A DNA stretch of 64,000 nt from the NCBI GenBank assembly GCA_036389155.1, contig DASVQN010000027.1, forward strand, positions 76,851-140,850. The letters are read 5' to 3'. Source of the DNA: CADCVT01 sp036389155. Its GTDB lineage: Bacteria; Actinomycetota; Thermoleophilia; Solirubrobacterales; Solirubrobacteraceae. The first letter of the stretch is position 1; each line of letters begins with the position of its first letter. Shown here piece after piece: positions 54,495 through 62,400 of the stretch. The position numbers and the translations under genes are program-made. The notes beneath the pieces were generated by a model that saw only the letters and a list, made by a program, of their open reading frames with translations, ran no database searches and was not told where the DNA came from.

Positions 54495-55583
54495 TTGTCC
54501 ACGCGCGAGCGGCTCTCTCCCGACGTGTTCCGGCTCCCCGTCGAGCGGATCCGCGACGGCTACTACTCCGACATGTACTTCAACCTCACGAAGGAGCTGC
54601 TCGAGTGGGACGAGCGCCATCCGCGTGTGGTCGTGCAGGCCTTCCAGAAGAAGCACTCGGTGCTCGGGGGCATCGACGAGGCGATCGCGATCCTGCGGCA
54701 GTGCTCGGGCCGGCGCGGCGCCGACGGCGAGTGGGTCGACGGCTGGCCGGAGCTCGAGGTGCGCGCGCTGCAGGAGGGCGACGAGGTCCGGCCGTGGGAG
54801 CCCGTGCTGACGATCGAGGGCGACTACACGCTGTTCGCCCACCTCGAGACCGTCTACCTCGGCTGCATGGCGCGGCGCACGCTCGTCATGCGCAACGTCA
54901 AGGAGGTCGTCGAGGCCGCGAACGGCAAGCCGATCTGGTTCTTCCCCGCCCGGCACGACCACTGGCTCGTGCAGACCGGCGACGGCTGGGCGGCGCACGT
55001 CGCGGGCGCGATCGGCGTGTCGACGGACGCGCAGGCGTCGTGGTGGGGCGGGCGCGGCATGGGGACGGTGCCGCACGGGCTGATCGCGGCGTACGGGGGC
55101 GACACGGCGCTCGCGGCGCGCCGGTTCGCCGACCGCTTCGCGCAGGAGATGAACGTCACGGTGCTCGTGGACTTCGAGAACGACTCGGTCCGCACCGCGC
55201 TCGAGGTCGCCGACCGCCTGGGCGACGACCTGTGGGGCGTGCGGCTGGACACGAGCGACACGCTGGTCGACCGCTCGCTCATCCACCAGATGGGCCGCTT
55301 CAAGCCCACCGGCGTCAACGCGAAGCTCGTCGAGAACGTCCGCAACGCGCTCGACCAGGCCGGCCATCCCGGCGTCAGGATCGTCGTCTCGGGCGGCTTC
55401 ACCGCGGACCGCATCCGCGAGTTCGAGGCCGCGGAGATCCCGGTCGACGCCTACGGCGTCGGCTCGTCGCTCATCCGGGGCGCCAACGACTTCACCGCCG
55501 ACGTCGTGCGCGTCGACGGCACGCCCTGCGCGAAGGTCGGGCGCGCCGAGCAGGATGCGCGCCGCCTGTCGCCCGTCGACTAG
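54495..55583 (+). CDS. pncB: Nicotinate phosphoribosyltransferase
   Basis: A 362-residue enzyme of NAD salvage that links nicotinate to PRPP. The start TTG begins near RDGYYSDMYFNLTKEL; catalytic His lies in GDTALAARRFADRF to AVVR-like stretches, and GIIVSGG-like VVSGGFTADRI and YGVGSSLI bind the phosphate. Short for NAPRTases, like other actinobacterial short forms. It follows DUF1385 after 6 bases. Confidence 0.92.
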   Translation: MSTRERLSPDVFRLPVERIRDGYYSDMYFNLTKELLEWDERHPRVVVQAFQKKHSVLGGIDEAIAILRQCSGRRGADGEWVDGWPELEVRALQEGDEVRPWEPVLTIEGDYTLFAHLETVYLGCMARRTLVMRNVKEVVEAANGKPIWFFPARHDHWLVQTGDGWAAHVAGAIGVSTDAQASWWGGRGMGTVPHGLIAAYGGDTALAARRFADRFAQEMNVTVLVDFENDSVRTALEVADRLGDDLWGVRLDTSDTLVDRSLIHQMGRFKPTGVNAKLVENVRNALDQAGHPGVRIVVSGGFTADRIREFEAAEIPVDAYGVGSSLIRGANDFTADVVRVDGTPCAKVGRAEQDARRLSPVD

Positions 55584-55586
55584 TGT
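55581..55586 (+). promoter_or_regulatory. -10-like box for collagen-like pseudogene
   Basis: TAGTGT, whose TAG is the pncB stop, 6 nt before ATG 55593. The promoter may outlive the broken gene. Confidence 0.4.
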
Positions 55587-55592
55587 CGCTCC

Positions 55593-56001
55593 ATGCTCCG
55601 GCACGTCCGCCGCAACGCGGTCGAAGCGCGGACCTGCACGCGAACGCGGTCACGTCGAGGAAGATCAGGGACCGCTCGATCCGCGCGCGCGACCTCGCCG
55701 CCGGCGTGCTGACGCAGGGCCCGCGGGGGGAGCCCGGATCGCCCGGCGCGCCCGGCCCGAAGGGGGCGCCGGGCACGGACGGCGCGCCCGGTGCGACCGG
55801 CCCACCCGGCCCGACCGAGGGCGGCTCCGACGACGCGTACGCCGACTCGCCGCCGCACCTGCACGCGGCGTTCGACCTCGCACCGTTCACGACCACGCGC
55901 GCCGGCCGCGTGTTCGTGTCGCGGTCCGGTGCACCGAGGGCACCGGCGCGAGCACGAAGGGATACGAGAACCGCGCCGTGTCGTTCATCGTCCTCGGGTA
56001 G
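55593..56001 (+). pseudogene. Collagen-like secreted protein, broken by two frameshifts
   Basis: Three reading frames carry parts of one protein. ATG 55593 gives MLRHVRRNAV, the usual N-terminus of these proteins, but the signal/membrane segment that should follow is missing and the frame is lost. From about 55629 another frame gives ADLHANAVTSRKIRDRSI, eleven Gly-X-Y triplets (55718 onward) and ends VFVSRS near 55922. A third frame then gives GTGASTKGYENRAVSFIVLG and stops at 56001. Most likely a deletion near the start plus a one-base slip later. Confidence 0.75.
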
Positions 56002-56047
56002 CGGACCACCCTTCAGTCCCGCCACCTGCGTGCCGACCTAAGGGTCG

Positions 56048-57550
<1,503 letters not shown>

Positions 57551-57590
57551 AGGGCGCGGCGCGTTGTGAGGCTCTGCCGAGCAACCGCCA

Positions 57591-57619
57591 GCCGTTGACT
57601 CGCCCTGCGAGTCAACGGC
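57591..57619. terminator. Bidirectional hairpin between convergent genes
   Basis: A perfect 12-bp stem, GCCGTTGACTCG (57591-57602) and its complement (57608-57619), with a 5-nt loop. It lies between the FtsH-like gene and the copper protein gene and covers the latter's stop codon. No T-run, but stem strength suits a terminator for both. Confidence 0.7.
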
Positions 57620-59099
57620 CCTTGACGCGGAACGCGCCCCGCATGAACGGGTGCACGCGGCAGAAGTACGTGTAGGTGCCGGGCTTGAGGTTCTTCGGCG
57701 TCTGCCAGGTGTCGCGGTTGGCGACCGGCGACGCGTAGCGCGGCCCGAACCCGAGCTGGCCGGAGTCGAACTGGACGTTGCCGTCGGCGAGCGGGTAGGC
57801 GATGCCGGTGGCCTTGTTGCACGGCTGCTTACAGGCCGTGATCGTGTGCCAGATCGTCTCGTCGGAGTCGTTGTTGCGGAACGTCAGCGACTGGCCGACG
57901 GGGACCACGGGCGGGCGCCCCGCGACGCCGGCGCCGGAGAGGTCGCCGCGGCCGTAGACGAAGTCGTTGATCTTCACCGTGCCGGTCGGCAGGCCGCTCA
58001 GCAGGCGGCGCGGGTCCGGGAGGACGGCCTGGCCGCCGCCGTGGTTGTTGTTCTCGGGCAGGTGGCCGTGTGTGATGTCGCCGCGGGCGGAGACCGGCTC
58101 GTCGAGCGCGTTCTTCGCGTCGGGCGTGTGGCCGTCGACGTACCAGACGAAGTTGATCCCCATCGACTCGTACCAGGCGCCGCGCTTGGCGTCGTACGTC
58201 GCGGTCAGCTCGAGCTCGTCGCCCGGGCTCATCTTCACGCGCCAGTCGGGGTCGCTGACGGTCATGGCGACGTCCCACGACACCGCGCCCGCGGGCTCCC
58301 AGTACTTGGCCTGCGACTTGAAGATCGTCTGCTCGTACGGGCCGCGGCGCTTGACGAGGTCGGTCGAGATGCCGCCGGGATGGAGGTGGCCGCCCGTCCA
58401 GATGAGCGTCATGTCGCTCGTCGCGGTGAACCGGTGCGCGGGCCCGATGTTCCGGCGCTGCGCGGCGGTCGCGGCCTCGCGGGGGAAGGTGTACTTCCCG
58501 TCGCTGCCGCCCCACCCGCGCTTGACGTCGAAGACCGGGTAGGCCCTGATGCCGGCGACGTCCATCCACAGCGGCTTGGCCTCGGTGATCTGCTCGGCGG
58601 CCGGCGAGTCCATCGGCACGAAGTCGATGTCGTACGTCAGGTACACCTCGTCCTTGCCCGGCAGCAGGTTGTGGATCATGTGGTTCATGATCCAGACGTC
58701 CTCGGGCGCGTAGCGGTAGCCGAAGCCGTGCGGGAACTGCGTGATCGTCTTCTCCTCGCCCGCCGCGAACGTCGGGTAGTTGCGCATCAGCCACACGCCG
58801 TGGTGCAGGTGGATCTCGTCGACCGGCGGGACGGTGCCGTTGCGGCGGATCAGGTTCGGCTCGAAGCGCGTGATGTAGCCGGGCACCGACGGCTTGAGCT
58901 TGTTGGCCTCGAAGTCGATCGTGTTCTGCCCCGGCGCGATCTTGATCGGCCCGAACTCGTAGTGCAGCTTCTGCATCCCGGGGTACTCGACGTGCGGGAC
59001 CGCGCCCGGCATGTTGACCTTGGCCGCGGGGGCGGTCGAGGGGAGCAGCAGGGCGGCGCAGACGGCGGCCGCGAGGGCGTACGGGATCAGGCGCGACAT
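57612..59099 (-). CDS. Secreted copper protein: PHM-like monooxygenase domain plus C-terminal cupredoxin
   Basis: A 495-residue secreted protein (signal peptide to about 26, AAK). Residues 40-370 show a His/Met pattern like the type II copper monooxygenases PHM/DBM: H97/H99/H100 (EIHLHHGVW), H140 and H143 (NHMIHN), H238/H240 (GGHLHPG) and M313 (ESMGIN). Residues 395-495 are a cupredoxin with type 1 copper ligands H418, C480, H483, M486 (FCRVHPFM). So an oxygenase may be joined to its own electron carrier. The PHM match is inferred from ligand spacing; other secreted copper-binding roles are possible. Confidence 0.8.
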   Translation of the reverse strand: MSRLIPYALAAAVCAALLLPSTAPAAKVNMPGAVPHVEYPGMQKLHYEFGPIKIAPGQNTIDFEANKLKPSVPGYITRFEPNLIRRNGTVPPVDEIHLHHGVWLMRNYPTFAAGEEKTITQFPHGFGYRYAPEDVWIMNHMIHNLLPGKDEVYLTYDIDFVPMDSPAAEQITEAKPLWMDVAGIRAYPVFDVKRGWGGSDGKYTFPREAATAAQRRNIGPAHRFTATSDMTLIWTGGHLHPGGISTDLVKRRGPYEQTIFKSQAKYWEPAGAVSWDVAMTVSDPDWRVKMSPGDELELTATYDAKRGAWYESMGINFVWYVDGHTPDAKNALDEPVSARGDITHGHLPENNNHGGGQAVLPDPRRLLSGLPTGTVKINDFVYGRGDLSGAGVAGRPPVVPVGQSLTFRNNDSDETIWHTITACKQPCNKATGIAYPLADGNVQFDSGQLGFGPRYASPVANRDTWQTPKNLKPGTYTYFCRVHPFMRGAFRVKGR

Positions 59100-59141
59100 C
59101 GAGGGGGGTGGCCTTCCTGGCGGGGCGGAACGCACACAGCG

Positions 59142-59147
59142 TATCCT
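59142..59147 (+). promoter_or_regulatory. -10-like box for methylmalonyl-CoA epimerase
   Basis: TATCCT, 10 nt before ATG 59158. The same TA also begins TACGCT on the other strand, 38 nt before the copper protein's ATG at 59099. Confidence 0.4.
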
Positions 59148-59157
59148 CCGGCGCCGC

Positions 59158-59562
59158 ATGTTCGACCGGATCGACCACATCGGCATCGCCGTCGAGGACC
59201 TGGACGGCGCGCTCGCGCTCTTCGAGGGGACGTTCGGGATGCCCGCCGTCCACCGCGAGACCGTTACGGAGCAGGGCGTGGAGGCGGCGCTCCTCGACGT
59301 CGGCGAGAACCACGTCGAGCTGCTCCAGCCGCTCGGGCCCGACACGCCCGTCGGCAAGTACCTGGCCAAGCGCGGGCCCGGCATCCACCACGTCGCCTAC
59401 CAGGTCGGCGACATCGAGTCCGCGCTGCAGCGGTGCAAGGACGCCGGGCTGCGGCTCATCGACGAGACGCCGCGCACCGGCATCCGCAGCTCGCGCGTCG
59501 CGTTCGTGCACCCGGCGGCCGCCGGCGGCGTGCTGACCGAGATCGTCCAACCCGCTCACTGA
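59158..59562 (+). CDS. mce: Methylmalonyl-CoA epimerase
   Basis: A 134-residue VOC-fold enzyme turning (R)- into (S)-methylmalonyl-CoA in propionate metabolism. Metal ligands lie in DHIGIAVEDL, NHVELLQPLG, GIHHVAYQV and the final TEIVQP Glu. Full family length. ATG 59158 follows the -10-like box; an upstream extension is not supported. Confidence 0.95.
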   Translation: MFDRIDHIGIAVEDLDGALALFEGTFGMPAVHRETVTEQGVEAALLDVGENHVELLQPLGPDTPVGKYLAKRGPGIHHVAYQVGDIESALQRCKDAGLRLIDETPRTGIRSSRVAFVHPAAAGGVLTEIVQPAH

Positions 59563-59564
59563 GG
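59561..59564 (+). promoter_or_regulatory. Ribosome binding site for the 59571 gene
   Basis: GAGG, 6 nt before ATG 59571 and directly after the mce stop, supporting the small gene. Confidence 0.5.
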
Positions 59565-59570
59565 ATTCGC

Positions 59571-59789
59571 ATGGCATCGTCGTCGCGCCACATCTCGATC
59601 GGCTTCCAGGCCAGCATGCCCATCGCGCTGCGCGTCTCGCAGGAGCAGCTCGACCAGCTCCTCGGTGCGCTCGGCGGCGAGGGCTGGCACGACGTGGAGG
59701 GCGACGACGGGACGGTCCGCCTGAGCCTGGCCAACGTGCTCTGGGTCCGCGCGGACCGCGAGGAGCACCGCGTGGGCTTCGGCGCTTAG
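59571..59789 (+). CDS. Small protein of unknown function
   Basis: A 72-residue protein: SSRHISIGFQASMPIALRVSQEQLDQLLGALGGEGWHDVEGDDGTVRLSLANVLWVRADREEH. The strand-helix-strand-strand pattern resembles the small DUF3107/YcgL-like proteins, but I cannot assign it. It has its own ribosome site and ends with a stop sharing TTAG with the convergent gene. Confidence 0.7.
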   Translation: MASSSRHISIGFQASMPIALRVSQEQLDQLLGALGGEGWHDVEGDDGTVRLSLANVLWVRADREEHRVGFGA

Positions 59790-60781
59790 TACCGCGGGTC
59801 GAGCGGCAGCTGCGCCTCGTCGTCGGGGTCCGGCCTCGGCGGGCGCCTCCGCTGCGCGGGGCGCGCCTCGGCCAGCGCGCGCGGGATGAGCGCGGCGGCG
59901 TTGCGCGCCGTGAGCGCGCTGCAGCGCGCCTCCTGCGTGCGCGACGTCGGGAGGAGCGGATAGCCGTCGCGGCCGGGCTCGCCGAAGCGTTCGAGCTCGC
60001 TCCAGAAGTCGCCCCGGACGACCAGCGTGTCGAGCTCGGGCGGCCCGACGCCGCGTGGCGCCGGTCCGGAGCGGATGCCCTTGACGAGGCCCGCCTGGTC
60101 TTCGAGCAGCCACGTCGTGGTGCCGGCGCCGTCGTCCGTGCGACGCACGATCGGCCGGCCGTCGATGTCGTCGGGCCCGTCGTACACGCGGCCGTCGCGC
60201 TCCGTCGGACCGTCGGCGGCGACCGTCGCGCCGATCAGGAGCGTGACCGCGCACATCCCGGCCGGCGGGAGGTCGTAGAGGTAGTCGCTGCCGCCCACCA
60301 TCGTCACCGGCCCCTCGCCGTACGCCTGCCCCCACCAGTACGGCCGGGGGAACGCCACCCAGGTCTTCCGGCTGAGCGTCTGCTCGTCGCCGCGCTGCAG
60401 GACGAGGTCCGCGTGGTCGGTGCGCTCGGCCGGCGGCTCGGGGCCCGCGCGCGTCGCGCTGCCGGCGAGCCGCTCCGGGAAGCCGCGGCCGCCGCGGCGC
60501 GTCGCGTCGAGCTTCGCGGTGATCGTCGTGGTCGAGGTGCGCAGGGTCCGGCTGCGCCACGTCAGGCGGTAGAAGGCGCGCCGCGCGCCGCCGCGGAGCA
60601 CGAACCCGCCCTCGCACGTCCCGCGCTCGCCCACCTCCCACAGGCCGCCGCGGCACGCCACGCTCAGCTTCGCGATCCGCGCCTGCGCCGCCGCGTCGCG
60701 CACCGCGGCCGTCATCGCGGTCTCGGGTGTCGCGTAGGACGGGACGGCGGCCGCGAGCGCGGCGGTCACGACGGCGAGCAT
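59786..60781 (-). CDS. Secreted protein of unknown function
   Basis: A 331-residue protein with an N-terminal signal segment (LAVVTAALAAAVPSYA). It contains two early Cys (VACRGGLWEVGERGTCEGGF), a Trp/Arg-rich middle and a charged Pro/Arg-rich C-terminus (PAQRRRPPRPDPDDEAQL). No family recognised. Its ATG is 9 nt after TACGTT and it stands alone. Confidence 0.75.
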   Translation of the reverse strand: MLAVVTAALAAAVPSYATPETAMTAAVRDAAAQARIAKLSVACRGGLWEVGERGTCEGGFVLRGGARRAFYRLTWRSRTLRTSTTTITAKLDATRRGGRGFPERLAGSATRAGPEPPAERTDHADLVLQRGDEQTLSRKTWVAFPRPYWWGQAYGEGPVTMVGGSDYLYDLPPAGMCAVTLLIGATVAADGPTERDGRVYDGPDDIDGRPIVRRTDDGAGTTTWLLEDQAGLVKGIRSGPAPRGVGPPELDTLVVRGDFWSELERFGEPGRDGYPLLPTSRTQEARCSALTARNAAALIPRALAEARPAQRRRPPRPDPDDEAQLPLDPRY

Positions 60782-60790
60782 GGTTGGTGA

Positions 60791-60796
60791 AACGTA
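60791..60796 (-). promoter_or_regulatory. -10-like box for the 60781 gene
   Basis: TACGTT on the minus strand, 9 nt before ATG 60781. Confidence 0.4.
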
Positions 60797-60817
60797 GCTA
60801 CAGCGGTGGAGGTTGCG

Positions 60818-61888
60818 CTACGGCGTGAACTTGACCGTGATGACGTCGCCGTCGCGCATGACGTAGTCGCGGCCCTCGAGCCGCAGGACGCCCTTGTCGC
60901 GGGCTCCGGCGTAGCCGCCCGCGTCGACGAGCTCGCGCCAGCCGATGACCTCCGCACGGACGAAGCCCTTCTGGATGTCGGAGTGGATCGCGCCCGCCGC
61001 GTGCCACGCGCTCAGCCCGTCGCGCATGTGCCACGACTGCGCGGGCTTGGCCTCGCCGGCCGTGAAGAACGCGATCAGGCCCAGCAGCTCGAACGCGCCG
61101 CGCACGACGCGGTCCAGCCCGCTCTCGCTCACGCCGAGGTCGGCGCGCATCGCGGCGGCGTCCTCGTCGTCGAGCTCGGAGAGCTCGGCCTCGATGCGCG
61201 CCGAGACGGCGACGGCCTTGGCGCCCTGCGCGTCGGCGTGGGCGGCGATCGCCTCGGGCACCTCGTCGTCGCCCTCGTCGACGTTCGCGACGAAGAGCAC
61301 GGGCTTGGCGGTGAGCGCGAAGAGCGTCTCGGGCAGGTCGGGCGGCCGCGGCACCGTCCGCGCGGGGCGGCCCGCCTGAAGCGCCTCGATCACCGCGCGC
61401 AGCCACGCCTCCTCCGCGATCGCCGCCTTGTCGCCCCCGCGCGCGGTGCGCACCACGCGCTGGTGGCGGCGCTCGGCCTGGTCGAGGTCGGCGTAGATCA
61501 GCTCGGTGTCGATCGTGTCGATGTCGCGCAGCGGGTCGACCTGGCCCTCCGGATGCACGACGTTCTCGTCGCGGTGCGCGCGGACGACGTGGACGATCGC
61601 GTCCGTCTCGCGGATGTTCGCGAGGAACTGGTTGCCGAGCCCCTCGCCCTCGTGCGCCCCGCGGACGAGCCCCGCGATGTCGTGGAAGGCGATCGTGTCG
61701 GGCACGATCGAGGAGGCCCCGATGACGTGCGCGACGTCGTTCAGCCTCTGGTCGTGCACCGGCACGATCGCGACGTTCGGCTCGATCGTCGTGAAGGGGT
61801 AGTTGGCTGCGTCCGCGCCGGCCTTGGTCAGCGCGTTGAACAGCGACGACTTCCCCGCGTTCGGCATCCCGACGATCCCGACCTTCAT
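60818..61888 (-). CDS. ychF: Ribosome-binding ATPase YchF
   Basis: A 356-residue OBG-like ATPase with G1 GMPNAGKSSLFNALTKA at the N-terminus, G3 DIAGLVRGAHEGEGLGNQFL, a G4 of NVDE type, a coiled middle and the C-terminal TGS domain ending YVMRDGDVITVKFTP. Binds ribosomes and responds to oxidative stress in other bacteria. ATG overlaps the PAP2 stop, in an operon with the GH2 and PAP2 genes. Confidence 0.97.
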   Translation of the reverse strand: MKVGIVGMPNAGKSSLFNALTKAGADAANYPFTTIEPNVAIVPVHDQRLNDVAHVIGASSIVPDTIAFHDIAGLVRGAHEGEGLGNQFLANIRETDAIVHVVRAHRDENVVHPEGQVDPLRDIDTIDTELIYADLDQAERRHQRVVRTARGGDKAAIAEEAWLRAVIEALQAGRPARTVPRPPDLPETLFALTAKPVLFVANVDEGDDEVPEAIAAHADAQGAKAVAVSARIEAELSELDDEDAAAMRADLGVSESGLDRVVRGAFELLGLIAFFTAGEAKPAQSWHMRDGLSAWHAAGAIHSDIQKGFVRAEVIGWRELVDAGGYAGARDKGVLRLEGRDYVMRDGDVITVKFTP

Positions 61889-62400
61889 CGCGCGAGCACC
61901 CCTCCCGTCACCGTGCCGAGCGCGGCACCGGCGAGGACGTCGAACGGGTAGTGGACGCCGAAGTAGACGCGGCTGAACGCGATCGCGGCGGCGAGCGGCA
62001 GGAGCGGCACCGGGACGAGGCCCGCGTAGCCGCGCGCGGCGCAGAACGAGGTCGACGCGTGGGCGCTCGGGAAGCTCAGCGACTTCGGGATCGGGACCGT
62101 GGGCGGCAGGTCCTCGAGCGCGGGACGGGCGCGGCGGAAGACGAGCTTGAGCGCGGTGTTGAGCAGCTCGGTCGCGAGCGTCGCGCGCATGACCCGCCGC
62201 CAGCGCGGGCGGTTGCGGACGTCGAGCGCGCTCCCCGCCAGGCCGATCGCGTACCAGCAGGCGGCGTGCTCGCCGGCGATCGTCAGCGCGCGCAGCGGCC
62301 CGTCGAGGACGGGCGTGTTCAGGTCGCGGCGGACGAGGCGATAGAGGGCGACGTCGGCGCGCGTGGCGGCCGCGCGCGCACCGGCCCGGCCGCTACGCAA
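61885..62400 (-). CDS. PAP2 superfamily membrane phosphatase
   Basis: A 171-residue membrane enzyme. Three catalytic motifs: KLVFRRARP (about 85-93), PSAHAST with the PSxH His, and SRVYFGVHYPFDV with the nucleophile His. It would remove phosphate from undecaprenyl pyrophosphate or phosphatidic acid at the membrane. The only in-frame start is a TTG at 62400, overlapping the GH2 gene by 8 bases. Confidence 0.92.
   Translation of the reverse strand: MRSGRAGARAAATRADVALYRLVRRDLNTPVLDGPLRALTIAGEHAACWYAIGLAGSALDVRNRPRWRRVMRATLATELLNTALKLVFRRARPALEDLPPTVPIPKSLSFPSAHASTSFCAARGYAGLVPVPLLPLAAAIAFSRVYFGVHYPFDVLAGAALGTVTGGVLAR

Noticed and set aside
55593..55712. A 39-codon gene starting at ATG 55593 and stopping in the same frame.
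   Set aside because: Only its first ten residues match the collagen-like protein family; the rest is Arg/Thr-rich out-of-frame sequence. Treated as the broken 5' end of the pseudogene.
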